Shown: positions 47,967-57,742 of the stretch, in pieces
Layout: every line of letters begins with the position of its first letter
Numbering within the stretch: position 1 is the first letter of the stretch
NCBI GenBank assembly: GCA_017643495.1
Contig: JAEPNK010000002.1
Span: 558,001 to 622,000, forward strand
Length of the DNA: 64,000 nucleotides
Source of the DNA: Rhizobiaceae bacterium
GTDB taxonomy: Bacteria > Pseudomonadota > Alphaproteobacteria > Rhizobiales > Rhizobiaceae
Direction of reading: 5' to 3'
The notes under the pieces: model-generated
The model's input: only the letters and a program-made list of their open reading frames with translations
What the model was told of the DNA's origin: nothing
Database searches by the model: none
Translations under genes and position numbers: made by a program

Positions 47967-48475
47967 TCATTTCCATTTGCAGGACTGGCGGCAGCGGCCA
48001 GACCAACTAGACAATCCATAAGGGCAACAAGAAAAAGGGCAACGAAACCTGCAAACATCGCCCAGCGTGTTGGCCAAACTGGAATTGAACTGTTCAACAA
48101 ATCTACTCGTTCGCCCAACTGTGTTGCCTCGATCGCGACCCCCCAGCACAACCAGGCCAGCAATGCTGCAGTCGCCCCCGTGACCAGATTGGAAAAAATG
48201 TTCGCAATAGCTGCCAGCCACCCCGGCATTGATTCGACAAAATATGTGACTTCTATCTGCCGCCCTTGGTGTTGCACCAATGCCATTGGCAGGAACACGC
48301 AGGCAACCATGTAAACGCGGGCAACCGTTTCCGGCATTCCTTCAGGCGCAGAGCCTAGCAAAAGACGAAGAACGAGATCCGCGCCTATATGCAGCATCAT
48401 TAAAACTATTGCCAATTTGCCTAATGCGCCTGTCAATCCGGCGACGAGCGAACGAACCTGGACAAGAAATTTCAA
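47963..48475 (-). CDS. dctQ: TRAP transporter small permease (DctQ family)
   Basis: A 170-residue four-helix membrane protein with a TTG start just after the dctP stop. LGKLAIVLMMLHIGADLVLR and HQGRQIEVTYFVESMPGWLA match DctQ. ATG alternatives are internal and would remove helix 1. It is coupled to dctM downstream. Confidence 0.86.
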   Translation of the reverse strand: MKFLVQVRSLVAGLTGALGKLAIVLMMLHIGADLVLRLLLGSAPEGMPETVARVYMVACVFLPMALVQHQGRQIEVTYFVESMPGWLAAIANIFSNLVTGATAALLAWLCWGVAIEATQLGERVDLLNSSIPVWPTRWAMFAGFVALFLVALMDCLVGLAAAASPANGNE

Positions 48476-48477
48476 GT

Positions 48478-49602
48478 TCAGAAATCCACCTTCGAAAAGA
48501 CAGTTTCCATGAGAATTTTCTCCATCATGTCGGGGTTTTCAATGATTTTTGGCAGATGAACTTCGTGCCATTTGCGATAAATGGCGGCTACATTCTCCGC
48601 AAATGCCTCGGCATCCTCCACACCGCGTTCGGCAGAAAGCTTCGCGAATTCTTCAATTTCTGCTTTCTGATAGGCATTCCATTTTTTCTTCATCTCATCG
48701 TCAGGCTGAACAAAGTGTGCCACCTTTTCAAGTTCCGGACGCACGCCGTTATCCGCGTTGACATAAGCGTTTTGTACATAGGGCAGTACCGACCCTGCGA
48801 TTGTTTTGACTATGGCCTGTTTATCTTCGGCTGAGATTTTTTCCCATGCGGCAAGACTGAGTGAAACAGGAACCGCACCACCTGGTATGCCCTGCGGCAT
48901 ATCAACTACGCCTTTTACGACATCAAGTAGCCCATAAGTCTTTGCCCATGAAACGGGCACGAGCGCACAATCGGCCTTACCGAGCTGTAATGAGACAAGC
49001 AAGTCACTGATCTTCGTACGTACCGGGCTCATACCAAGCGCTTCAGCCCACCGCGCCTCGGGCGGGCCGATTACACTGACACGTTTTCCTTCAAGGTCTG
49101 CGGGCGATGTAACCTCTGAAGTGCACTGCATGCGAATGGGTGTTGTCGAGTTGATGAAAAGCGGAATTTGGCCGTTCTTTTTCATATCCTTCAGACATTC
49201 AGGACATGCAACGTAAAAGGCTTCATTCAAAGCGCCCATTGAAGCAACCGGATCTGTGCCGAAAGCTGTGGTTGAAGCCATCAGTGACGCGATCGGCAGC
49301 TCAGCACCATAAAAGACAAAGACCACAAATCCGCTATTAACCACGCCATCCCTAACAGAGCTCAAAACTGTTGGCATTTTGACGATTGTACCGCCAAACA
49401 ACCCCCGAAATTCAACCCGGCCGTCTGTCGCTTCACTGATGCTGTTTAGAAACGGTATTACCCCCTCCCTGTTGAACAAGGCCTGCTCAGGTACTGGAGA
49501 ACCGTAAGTGAGCGTTTCGGCACTCGTTTTGGCAGAGCCATTTGCAAGGATACTTGAAGACAGAGCGCAGACTGCAGCGAAGCGCGTAATAAATTTTCTC
49601 AC
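48478..49602 (-). CDS. dctP: TRAP transporter substrate-binding protein (DctP family)
   Basis: A 374-residue periplasmic receptor with GTG start and GGGAG eight bases upstream. The signal peptide covers about 1-28 (RFAAVCALSSSILANGSAKT). The mature part has EATDGRVEFRGLFGGTIVKM, a TSPADLEGKRVSVIGPPEAR segment with the expected Arg-like ligand region, and LQLGKADCALVPVSWAKTYG. Several Cys residues (PECL, MQCTS) are unusual. Context with amino-acid enzymes suggests an acylated amino acid or related acid as ligand. Confidence 0.9.
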   Translation of the reverse strand: MRKFITRFAAVCALSSSILANGSAKTSAETLTYGSPVPEQALFNREGVIPFLNSISEATDGRVEFRGLFGGTIVKMPTVLSSVRDGVVNSGFVVFVFYGAELPIASLMASTTAFGTDPVASMGALNEAFYVACPECLKDMKKNGQIPLFINSTTPIRMQCTSEVTSPADLEGKRVSVIGPPEARWAEALGMSPVRTKISDLLVSLQLGKADCALVPVSWAKTYGLLDVVKGVVDMPQGIPGGAVPVSLSLAAWEKISAEDKQAIVKTIAGSVLPYVQNAYVNADNGVRPELEKVAHFVQPDDEMKKKWNAYQKAEIEEFAKLSAERGVEDAEAFAENVAAIYRKWHEVHLPKIIENPDMMEKILMETVFSKVDF

Positions 49603-49628
49603 TGTTAATTCTCCCGCTGAATAAATAT

Positions 49629-49660
49629 TGCATTGTGAAATATATTCTGCATTATGAAAT
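49629..49660. promoter_or_regulatory. Tandem operator-like repeats between dctP and the VOC gene
   Basis: TGCATTGTGAAAT (49629-49641) and TGCATTATGAAAT (49648-49660) are direct repeats 19 bases apart, about two helix turns. The core resembles the TTTCATNATGAAA-like sites of IclR regulators. They lie in the divergent promoter region of two catabolic operons, so one bound regulator could serve both. Confidence 0.55.
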
Positions 49661-49679
49661 CAATTGTCAAGGAGAGATT

Positions 49680-50570
49680 ATGCGCCCACAGATAAATGGC
49701 CTGGACCATCTGATGCTGGCTTCGGCCAGCCTCACAGAAGCCAAAAACACATTTCAGCGGCTTGGCTTCACGGTCACGCCGTACCGCACCAATGAACCGA
49801 TGGGAGGAGGAAAAACCGGTGGCCGGGGTGGCAACCATCTCGTAATGATGACCCCGACGAATGACCGGATGGCCAATTATCTTGAACTGGCTTATGCGGA
49901 CCCTGACCATGCAGCGCCTTTTATGAAAGATATTTTGGGTAAAGGCCGCGGTCTCGCGATGCTGGTTCATTCCGGTGAAAATCTGCAGCAATTGAACGAA
50001 GCTTGGCAATCAGAGGGGCTTCCCCCCTGCTCGCTTTATGAATTGAATACCGATTTCACGGATCCCGAAACCGGCGTTACCGACAAAATCCATTTCGAGG
50101 TTCTTGTGCCAACAGAAAACCAAGGGCCATTTGCGGTTAACGCCTGCCAATATCTGGAGCGCGAGCATTACCTGAGGAAAGACTGGCTTGAGCACCCCAA
50201 CGGTGCAAGACACTGGAGTTGCGTACAGACCGTTGTTGACGATCTCGCATCTTGTGAAACATTTCTGAAGCAGGTTTACGGTGCAGAACCATCAAGGTCC
50301 GGCGAGACGCTGATTATTGAACATGGGGCGCAACGGCTTGAGGTGTTTTCAAAGAGTAAATGGAAGGAAACCTATACGGAGCTGTTGACCAAGCTGGATA
50401 CACATCGGTCTGCAGATACGGCCGTGACAATTGCCTGTGAAGACCTGTCTCGGCTGCCAAAATTACTGGATCAGAGTGGCGTACAATGGCTGAAAAACAG
50501 TAGCCAAATTCTTGTTCCCGCTTGTGATGCTGGAGGCGTAGTAATGGCCTTCGAAGGGTCAAACAAGTGA
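49680..50570 (+). CDS. VOC superfamily (glyoxalase-like domain) protein
   Basis: A 296-residue protein with AAGGAGA five bases before ATG 49680. INGLDHLMLASASLTEAKNT, RLGFTVTPYRTNEPMGGGKT and NHLVMMTPTNDRMANYLELA match the glyoxalase-3-like VOC group, with His and Glu able to bind metal. A second, weaker VOC half follows (RHWSCVQTVVDDLASCETFL). VOC proteins include dioxygenases, isomerases and lyases, so the reaction is open. It heads a plus-strand operon with a racemase and an amidohydrolase. Confidence 0.83.
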   Translation: MRPQINGLDHLMLASASLTEAKNTFQRLGFTVTPYRTNEPMGGGKTGGRGGNHLVMMTPTNDRMANYLELAYADPDHAAPFMKDILGKGRGLAMLVHSGENLQQLNEAWQSEGLPPCSLYELNTDFTDPETGVTDKIHFEVLVPTENQGPFAVNACQYLEREHYLRKDWLEHPNGARHWSCVQTVVDDLASCETFLKQVYGAEPSRSGETLIIEHGAQRLEVFSKSKWKETYTELLTKLDTHRSADTAVTIACEDLSRLPKLLDQSGVQWLKNSSQILVPACDAGGVVMAFEGSNK

Positions 50571-51277
50571 ATATTTCAACACCCACAATTGGCCTTCTGG
50601 GTGGCATGGGTTGGCCGTCAACCGCGCATTACTATTCGTGTATGAACCGCATCACTGTCAGCGACAACCAATCGTTCCACATAATTGTAAACTCCCTGCC
50701 CTTCGATCAGGTAAGACAGGTCGCAGAGAAACAGGGCTTTAGCGCAGTCGGCGAACTTTTAAGCGAGGAAGCGATGCGGCTGGAGGATGCGGGTGCAGAT
50801 ATTATATTGCTTTGTGCAGTAACTGCTCATCTGGTGCACAACCAAGTTTCAAGCGCCGTAAAAGTACCCGTCCCGAGTATCTGTGCCGCCGTTAAAGAAA
50901 AACTCTACGAACTTGACCAATGGCCTGCAGGTTTGCTGGGCACAAGGGATTCATTGGTTGGCGATGTATTCAAGCTCTCCGACAATGAGAGTTTCAGCAC
51001 CATAATACCGCCGCGCCACATCCTGGATGAGCTTGACGGTGCGATAAAGAACAACATCGCGTTTGGTAACATCGGAAATCGGGAAAAAGAAGTTCTCGAG
51101 GAGGCAATCAAGAATCTGGAAGCTTCCGGGGCACGAACTATTGTACTCGCTTGTACCGAACTGCCTATCGTCAGCCGGACTGAATCCGCCTCAGTGCCGG
51201 TAATTGATGCGGTCGAAGCCCATTGTCAAAGCGCGATAAACCACATTTTGAAGAACCCGCACGGAAAGACGAACTGA
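50567..51277 (+). CDS. Aspartate/glutamate racemase family protein
   Basis: A 236-residue two-Cys racemase with a GTG start overlapping the VOC stop. IGLLGGMGWPSTAHYYSCMN is the N-terminal signature, LLCAVTAHLVHNQV carries the first catalytic Cys, and TIVLACTELPIVSRT the second. Members interconvert D and L forms of acidic amino acids or act as hydantoin or related racemases. It lies with a TRAP importer and an M20 amidohydrolase. Confidence 0.88.
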   Translation: MNISTPTIGLLGGMGWPSTAHYYSCMNRITVSDNQSFHIIVNSLPFDQVRQVAEKQGFSAVGELLSEEAMRLEDAGADIILLCAVTAHLVHNQVSSAVKVPVPSICAAVKEKLYELDQWPAGLLGTRDSLVGDVFKLSDNESFSTIIPPRHILDELDGAIKNNIAFGNIGNREKEVLEEAIKNLEASGARTIVLACTELPIVSRTESASVPVIDAVEAHCQSAINHILKNPHGKTN

Positions 51278-51282
51278 ACGCA

Positions 51283-52470
51283 ATGAATGGACTTGTCTCT
51301 GAAATCACTTCAAAACTGGATACTTACTCTGCGTGGCGGAGGGATTTACACGCGCATCCCGAATTGGGCTTCGAAGAACACAGGACAAGGGCTTTTATAG
51401 CGGAAGTCCTGGACAAGGCCGGCCTGAAAATTTCGGCGCCCATTGGAGTCACAGGTCTGGTCGCCACGCTGGAGGCCTGTGACGGACCGACCATAGGATT
51501 AAGAGCCGATATGGACGCCCTGCCAATGGATGAAGGGAACACGTTTGCATGGCGGTCAAAAAAGCAAGGTGTCTTTCATGGATGCGGGCATGATGGCCAT
51601 ACCGTAAGCTTGGTGGCGGCAGCCTTGGCGCTTTGTGAGCGCAAGCAACGCGATGCGACAATCCACTTCATATTCCAACCTGCGGAAGAGGGACTTGGCG
51701 GCGGTCAAAGGATGATTGATGAGGGGTTGTTTGAACAATATCCTTGTGACGCAATATTCGGCTTTCACAATATGCCACTCCTGCCATTGGGTATCGGCAC
51801 CGTTCGTTGCGGTGCGGGCATGGCTTCGTTCGACGAGTTTCATATCGAATTCACAGGTAAAGGCGGGCACGCGGGCATGCCACATCAAACCCGCGATTGC
51901 GCACCCGCAATCGCTGAAGCAATCCTGTCCCTGCAATCACTTGTCAGCAGGGAATTGAACCCCCAGTCCTCAGCGGTTGTGAGTGTTACTCAAATCCACA
52001 TGGGAAAGACACACAATGTTATCGAAAAATCCGGATGGTTGGCTGGCACTGTCCGGGCGCTTGATGCACAAGCACGACGCCAACTTGAAGACGGCGTGAA
52101 ACGTGTTTGCTCCGGCGTCGCCATGGCCAGAGATGTTGAAGCCGAGGTCCGCTACGAACGCCGTTTCCCTGTTTTGGTAAATGAGGAAAAAGCCAGTTTG
52201 ACCGCCAAGAATGCATTATTGGGAACTTTGGGCGAAAACAATTTCGACGCCAGTTTCCCTGCATTGATGGCTTCAGAAGATTTTGCTTTCATGCTCGAAC
52301 ATTGCCCCGGTGCCTACATTCTTCTCGGGCAAAGCGAGGGGCCGGATCAGCCAATGGTTCATCACCCGGAATACGATTTCAATGACAAGTTGATCCCTTA
52401 TGCAGCCGCCAGCCTGATCGGCTGCGTTGATCAGTTCTGCAAAGAGCACCACGCGGCCAAAACTGCTTGA
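51283..52470 (+). CDS. M20 family amidohydrolase (hippurate hydrolase-like)
   Basis: A 395-residue metal-dependent hydrolase of N-acyl amino acids. DLHAHPELGFEEHRTRAFIA, LRADMDALPMDEG, FHGCGHDGHTVSLVAAAL and FQPAEEGLGGGQRMIDEG are the zinc-site motifs, and GKGGHAGMPHQTRDCAP is the lid-domain signature. The ATG at 51283 lies five bases after the racemase stop; an upstream frame overlaps that gene. The neighbouring racemase and transporter suggest use of an N-acylated acidic amino acid. Confidence 0.92.
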   Translation: MNGLVSEITSKLDTYSAWRRDLHAHPELGFEEHRTRAFIAEVLDKAGLKISAPIGVTGLVATLEACDGPTIGLRADMDALPMDEGNTFAWRSKKQGVFHGCGHDGHTVSLVAAALALCERKQRDATIHFIFQPAEEGLGGGQRMIDEGLFEQYPCDAIFGFHNMPLLPLGIGTVRCGAGMASFDEFHIEFTGKGGHAGMPHQTRDCAPAIAEAILSLQSLVSRELNPQSSAVVSVTQIHMGKTHNVIEKSGWLAGTVRALDAQARRQLEDGVKRVCSGVAMARDVEAEVRYERRFPVLVNEEKASLTAKNALLGTLGENNFDASFPALMASEDFAFMLEHCPGAYILLGQSEGPDQPMVHHPEYDFNDKLIPYAAASLIGCVDQFCKEHHAAKTA

Positions 52471-53072
52471 TAGCAAGAACGCATACCGGCATTTGCCATG
52501 GAAACTCTTGGACATTGAAACTGACCAGCCCCATTTGCATGTTAATTCATGAAACCACCCCAAAAAAACGTGGATCTGACCAATGGGCATCGCTGATGCC
52601 TTAGACACGGGCAGAAAAAGATCGATGGAAACGCCATTCAGAAAGTACTCTTGTCTGCTAGCACGCCTTCCTAGGAACGTCCGTTCCATTCTGGAACGAA
52701 ACGAATGTCCGGTTGGCTTCTGAGCCTGCCCCCGGGAGTGACAGATCCTTTCAACACCGAAAAACCACCGCCAGCCGTAAGTTTGAGTAAATTTCGCTAA
52801 GTAACTGGCCTAAGGTCGCGCAACGCTTTCGACTGCCCCTCCCCCGTGTGATTGGTAATATAATTTGGCATTCGCCAGTAAGGATTGGGAGTATTTGTAT
52901 GGCTCGGAAGCATCATTCAGACTGTAAAACCCCATTGTCATGGTTCAGGGTTTATCGCTGTGGCACTACAGGAATATTTCACAAGGGTACAGACTACGAG
53001 TATCAACAACGCAATCTGAGCCTGCAATTAACTCCGGGGGCTTTGGCACTTCAGGATAAACGCTTATTGCCT
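52471..53072. other. Intergenic region between the M20 and metH genes
   Basis: No supported gene in about 600 bases. GGAACGTCCGTTCC near 52674 is a short inverted repeat with no T run. Open frames here are short and without recognisable sequence. Confidence 0.45.
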
Positions 53073-55808
53073 TCATTCTGCAGCAGCAGCAGCCAACTGC
53101 GAAGGCTCATAATTCAAAACAGGTCCCAACCACCGCTCGACCTCCTGAATATTCATTGACTTGCGCTTCGCATAGTCTTCCACCTGGTCGCGTTCCACTT
53201 TGGCAACACCAAAATAATAGCTTTCGGGATTTGCAAGATAGATGCCGGAAACCGATGAGCCCGGCCACATGGCCATGCTTTCGGTCAAGCTGACACCGGT
53301 GGCTTTTTCTGCATCCAGCAAACGGAAAAGCGTCACTTTTTCCGTATGGTCCGGTTGGGCCGGATAGCCGGGCGCCGGGCGGATACCCTGATAAGGTTCA
53401 CCGATCAATTCATCCGGTTCATAGGCTTCTTCGGGCGCATAACCCCAGTATTCTTTCCGCACTTTCTCGTGAAGGCGCTCAGCGAATGCCTCGGCAATGC
53501 GGTCCGCCAGCGCTTTTACCAGAATGGCATTGTAGTCATCATTGGCGCGCTCAAAGCGTTTGGCAATAGCCACTTCCTCAATACCTGCGGTTACAACAAA
53601 CCCGCCAATATAATCCGCCTTGCCACTGTCGTGAGGCGCCACAAAATCCGACAGGGCCAGGTTGGGTTTGCCTCCACGCTTCAGGAGTTGCTGGCGTAGT
53701 GTGTAGAATGTGGCGCATTCTTCTCTACGGTCTTCTCCGGTGAACAGCCGAATGTCGTCACCAACCGAATTGGCCGGCCAGAAACCAACAACCGCTTTTG
53801 GTGCGAACCATTTTTCGGCGATGATCTTGTCCAGCATGGCTTGCGCATCATCGAATAACTGGCGTGCAGCAGCACCCTGTTTTTCGTCGTCAAGGATTTT
53901 GGGATAGCGGCCTTTCATCTCCCATGTCTGGAAGAACGGTGTCCAGTCTATGTAGCGGGCAAGTTCTTCAACACTCCAGGTATCGAATACCCGTGTCCCG
54001 AAAAAGGATGGTTTTGGCGGGGTATAGGCGGACCAGTCTGTACGATGCGCATTCGAACGTGCCCGTGCGAGCGGCAATCGCTGTTTCTCGCGCTCGGAAC
54101 GTTCATGCGCTTGCGTCACCTTGTGATACTCGGCTTGGAGTGTTTCGATATAGTCAGGCTTTGCATCCGCTGAAAGGAGATTCCCGACAACACCGACGGC
54201 CCGGCTGGCATCAGTGACATAAACAGACTGGCCACGCTCATATTTCGGGTGGATCTTGACAGCAGTATGCACCCGGCTTGTTGTCGCGCCACCAATGAGC
54301 AGCGGAATGTCAAAACCCTCGCGTTCCATTTCGGCGGCCACGTGAACCATCTCGTCAAGCGAGGGGGTAATCAGGCCCGACAGCCCGATGATGTCGACAT
54401 TCTCCTCTTGTGCTGTTTCGAGGATTTTTGTCGCTGGAACCATGACACCAAGATCGATGATTTCATAATTGTTGCAGGCAAGAACGACACCGACAATGTT
54501 CTTGCCGATATCATGCACATCGCCTTTGACGGTCGCCATGAGAACCTTGCCCGCAGACTGGCGCTCCCCACCGCCATTCTGGCGTTTTTCCTCTTCCATG
54601 TAAGGCAGCAGAACTGCAACGGCCTGTTTCATTACCCGGGCGGATTTGACCACCTGCGGCAGAAACATCTTGCCATCGCCAAACAGGTCGCCAACAACAT
54701 TCATGCCCGCCATTAACGGGCCTTCAATAACATGGAGAGGCCGCTCGGCGGCAACACGCGCCTCTTCCGTATCGGCTTCGATGAACTCTGTTATGCCATT
54801 GACCAGCGCATGCTCAAGCCGCTTTTCAACCGTCCAGTCCCGCCAAGCCAGATCGCGCACCTTTTCTTCACGCTTGTCTCCGCGAAAGCGCTCGGCGATC
54901 TCCAGCATGCGTTCGGTTGCTGTTCCGCCTGCCTTCGGCACGCGGTTGAGAACAACGTCTTCACAGGCCTCGCGCAGGTCCGGGTCAATCTGGTCATAGA
55001 CCGCCAACTGCCCTGCATTGACAATGCCCATGTCCATGCCCGCCTTGATGGCGTGATAAAGGAATACGGCATGCATCGCCTCACGAACCGGCTCATTGCC
55101 GCGAAAACTGAACGACAGGTTCGAAACCCCGCCGGAAACATGTGCATGCGGCAGGTTCTGGCGTATCCAGCGCGTCGCCTCGATGAAATCAACGCCGTAA
55201 TTGTCGTGTTCCTCAATACCGGTGGCAACGGCAAAGACATTCGGGTCAAAGATAATGTCCTGTGGCGGGAAGCCCATTTCGTCAACCAGCACGCGATAGG
55301 CACGGGCACAGATTTCGATTTTGCGCTCATAGGTATCGGCCTGGCCTTGCTCGTCGAAAGCCATCACGACCACGGCAGCACCGTAAGCCATGACAAGCCC
55401 TGCATGGTGGCGAAACGCCTCTTCGCCTTCTTTCAGGCTGATTGAATTGACAACCGCCTTGCCCTGCACGCATTTCAGTCCGGCCTCGATCACCTCCCAT
55501 TTGGACGAATCGATCATGATCGGCACCCGGGCAATATCAGGTTCCGAAGCAACCAGGTTGAGGAATTCGACCATCGCCTGCTGCGAGTCGATCAAACCCT
55601 CATCCATGTTCACGTCAATCACCTGTGCGCCGTTCTCCACCTGGTCACGCGCAACTTCCAGCGCCGCAGCATAGTCGCGGTTTACAATCAGTTTTCTGAA
55701 CCGCGCCGAACCGGTCACGTTGGTGCGCTCTCCAATGTTCACGAAAGGAATATCGGGGGTGAGTACAAACGGCTCAAGGCCAGACAGTCGCAGGTATTTC
55801 TGCGTCAT
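53073..55808 (-). CDS. metH: Methionine synthase, pterin/B12/activation part (split MetH)
   Basis: A 911-residue protein corresponding to MetH without the homocysteine domain. The pterin-binding part begins [20 protein letters not shown], the B12 domain has [20 protein letters not shown] (D-x-H-x2-G) with [16 protein letters not shown], and the activation domain has [12 protein letters not shown] and [14 protein letters not shown]. It uses methyl-tetrahydrofolate and cobalamin with the separate homocysteine protein. Its ATG overlaps the upstream stop by ATGA. In most bacteria these parts are one chain. Confidence 0.95.
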   Translation of the reverse strand: MTQKYLRLSGLEPFVLTPDIPFVNIGERTNVTGSARFRKLIVNRDYAAALEVARDQVENGAQVIDVNMDEGLIDSQQAMVEFLNLVASEPDIARVPIMIDSSKWEVIEAGLKCVQGKAVVNSISLKEGEEAFRHHAGLVMAYGAAVVVMAFDEQGQADTYERKIEICARAYRVLVDEMGFPPQDIIFDPNVFAVATGIEEHDNYGVDFIEATRWIRQNLPHAHVSGGVSNLSFSFRGNEPVREAMHAVFLYHAIKAGMDMGIVNAGQLAVYDQIDPDLREACEDVVLNRVPKAGGTATERMLEIAERFRGDKREEKVRDLAWRDWTVEKRLEHALVNGITEFIEADTEEARVAAERPLHVIEGPLMAGMNVVGDLFGDGKMFLPQVVKSARVMKQAVAVLLPYMEEEKRQNGGGERQSAGKVLMATVKGDVHDIGKNIVGVVLACNNYEIIDLGVMVPATKILETAQEENVDIIGLSGLITPSLDEMVHVAAEMEREGFDIPLLIGGATTSRVHTAVKIHPKYERGQSVYVTDASRAVGVVGNLLSADAKPDYIETLQAEYHKVTQAHERSEREKQRLPLARARSNAHRTDWSAYTPPKPSFFGTRVFDTWSVEELARYIDWTPFFQTWEMKGRYPKILDDEKQGAAARQLFDDAQAMLDKIIAEKWFAPKAVVGFWPANSVGDDIRLFTGEDRREECATFYTLRQQLLKRGGKPNLALSDFVAPHDSGKADYIGGFVVTAGIEEVAIAKRFERANDDYNAILVKALADRIAEAFAERLHEKVRKEYWGYAPEEAYEPDELIGEPYQGIRPAPGYPAQPDHTEKVTLFRLLDAEKATGVSLTESMAMWPGSSVSGIYLANPESYYFGVAKVERDQVEDYAKRKSMNIQEVERWLGPVLNYEPSQLAAAAAE

Positions 55809-56884
55809 GAGGAGATCTTCCGGGGTTCAAACGGTGCAACGGCATCAGCAATGGCGCGGATGTGATCCGGTGTGGTACCACAGCATCCACCAACCACATT
55901 GACAATCCCGTCACGGGCAAAATCGGCAACTTGCGCAGCTGTCTGGTCAGGTGTTTCATCATATTCGCCGAAGGCATTTGGCAGTCCGGCATTGGGGTAA
56001 GCACAGGTCAGCGAACTTGCAACGCTTGCGATCTCTGTCATGTGCGGGCGCATTGCAGAGGCACCCAGCGCACAGTTCAGCCCGACTGTAAACGGTCGCG
56101 CATGGGCGACGGAATGCCAAAAAGCAGTAGGTGTCTGGCCGGAGAGCGTGCGACCTGATGCATCGGTGATAGTGCCGGAAATCATGATCGGAAGGGTACG
56201 ACCCGCTTTTGCAAAGCTTTCAAAAGCAGCAAATATGGCAGCCTTTGCGTTGAGTGTGTCGAAGATTGTTTCAATCAGGATGAGATCGGAGCCACCTTCA
56301 ATCAGCCCGTCGATTTGCTGACTGTAGGCAATGCGCAATTCATCAAAACTGACGGCTCGAAACCCCGGGTCATTGACATCCGGACTGATGGAGGCGGTAC
56401 GGTTGGTCGGGCCCACGGCACCTGCGACAAAGCGGGGACGACCGTCCTCTGCCTGCGCCCGGTCGGCTGCGCGCCGCGCAACTTGCGCGCCTGCAACATT
56501 CAGGTCATGCACCGCCGCTTCCAGCCCGTAATCGGCTTGCGCAATCGTGGTCGAAGAAAACGTATTGGTTTCCAGAATGTCTGCACCGGCAAGTGCAAAC
56601 TGTAATTGTATGTCCTCAACCGCTTTGGGTTGGGTTAGAACAAGAAGGTCATTATTGCCTTGTTGGGGGTGTTCCGGATGGTAGTGATGACGACACCCGG
56701 GGCCGTGAATATGCCCGCCGGAGGTAAAATCCTCCTCGCTCATATTGAGCGTCTGGATCATCGTGCCCATGGCCCCGTCCAGTATGAGAATACGTTCGGC
56801 CGCCAGCCCATGCAGCAGCTCCAGTGTTGGCGACTGTCGCTGGCCAGAAGCGACCAGATCGAGAATATCGGCTCTCTCGTTCAC
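55805..56884 (-). CDS. metH: Homocysteine S-methyltransferase part of split MetH
   Basis: A 359-residue protein equal to the N-terminal domain of Met[21 protein letters not shown] begins the barrel, [11 protein letters not shown] and [19 protein letters not shown] hold the zinc-binding Cys residues (first Cys in LNCALGAS). It starts at a GTG at 56884 with AAGG nearby. The gene overlaps the larger metH part, so the two are co-translated and likely form a complex. A SahR-like palindrome lies upstream. Confidence 0.93.
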   Translation of the reverse strand: MNERADILDLVASGQRQSPTLELLHGLAAERILILDGAMGTMIQTLNMSEEDFTSGGHIHGPGCRHHYHPEHPQQGNNDLLVLTQPKAVEDIQLQFALAGADILETNTFSSTTIAQADYGLEAAVHDLNVAGAQVARRAADRAQAEDGRPRFVAGAVGPTNRTASISPDVNDPGFRAVSFDELRIAYSQQIDGLIEGGSDLILIETIFDTLNAKAAIFAAFESFAKAGRTLPIMISGTITDASGRTLSGQTPTAFWHSVAHARPFTVGLNCALGASAMRPHMTEIASVASSLTCAYPNAGLPNAFGEYDETPDQTAAQVADFARDGIVNVVGGCCGTTPDHIRAIADAVAPFEPRKISS

Positions 56885-56923
56885 AACCTTATACTCAAAT
56901 TAGCTTGAAGGAATTAGAAAATC

Positions 56924-56943
56924 ACATAAAGATATCTTTATGT
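56924..56943. promoter_or_regulatory. SahR-like operator palindrome upstream of metH
   Basis: ACATAAAGATATCTTTATGT is a perfect 20-base palindrome located 40 bases before the metH start. It resembles the site of SahR, the ArsR-family regulator of the methionine cycle in Proteobacteria. No sahR gene is in the window. Confidence 0.65.
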
Positions 56944-57142
56944 CAACATACCCTTATATGAGATTGACTGGGCTTGTAACTGCTCAATAATCTCGACCTG
57001 TGAAGAAATTTAATCACCTGAAAGTGCACTCAGAGAGCTTAACAAATCAATTAATAGCCAGACCTAAAACGGTTATGACTGCCCGTGCAAAGAGACCAAT
57101 ACAACCTGTTGACACAAACGCGCTGGATACCCCATATGTTGT

Positions 57143-57316
57143 GCGTGGTTCTGGCGACTCACCTCGCCAGCTAAGATGGGAATCCGGTGCGCTTCAAGCA
57201 ATCCCGGAGCTGCCCCCGCAACTGTAAGCGGCGAGCCCGTGTCCAACAATGCCACTGGGAAATATCCCGGGAAGGCTGGACAATGGCTTCGACCCGTGAG
57301 CCAGGAGACCTGCCAC
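57143..57316 (+). ncRNA. Cobalamin riboswitch
   Basis: The class consensus is read in order: GGGAATCCGGTG (57178-57189), CCCGGAGCTGCCCCCGCAAC with TGTAAGCGG, CCACTGGG (57252-57259), GGGAAGGC and GACCCGTGAGCCAGGAGACC followed by TGCCA. The aptamer is on the plus strand, pointing toward the small gene at 57434 and away from metH. Repression on adenosylcobalamin binding is the expected behaviour. Confidence 0.93.
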
Positions 57317-57433
57317 TCTGTATCAACTCGAACCCGGCGGGGTGCCGTGGAAAGGACGAGAGCATGGCGTTGTGGCTTGAAAACCTGACATCGCTGCCGA
57401 TCCCGTTGCCCCGCTTGCCACGCGGAGGGCGTT

Positions 57434-57742
57434 ATGGACTTCGGTATCAATCTTACCTTGCACCAGCTTCAATCGGACGCCGCCTCTCCTGAGCGCGCCA
57501 AGGAACTGGGGCAACTTGCCTATATGCAATGGCTTGGCAGCCTGCCGGCAAATGGATGTTTTCGAATGGCAGCGCTACGCGCCCATGCCACTGCGAAACC
57601 GTTTATCGATAGCAACCCTGCTGTTGCTGTATTTTGTCAATTGCTGACAGAATCACTCAAAAACCCGCTCAAACCGCTTGACCTTGCCCTGCCAAAACCA
57701 CGGCGACGCGGCGGAGCACGCGCAAGGCGAATGCTACTTTGA
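57434..57742 (+). CDS. Small basic protein behind a cobalamin riboswitch, unknown function
   Basis: A 102-residue protein starting at ATG 57434 with GGAGG five bases upstream. The first two thirds are mildly helical (LTLHQLQSDAASPERAKELG, YMQWLGSLPANGCFRMAALR), and the end is strongly basic (KPRRRGGARARRMLL). There is no signal peptide or membrane helix. I do not recognise a family. It is the only open frame after the riboswitch, so it should be made when B12 is scarce. A coding artefact cannot be excluded because no homologue was checked. Confidence 0.6.
   Translation: MDFGINLTLHQLQSDAASPERAKELGQLAYMQWLGSLPANGCFRMAALRAHATAKPFIDSNPAVAVFCQLLTESLKNPLKPLDLALPKPRRRGGARARRMLL

Noticed and set aside
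52665-52690. Short palindromes near GGAACGTCCGTTCC as terminator
   Set aside because: No T run and no gene end at the right distance.
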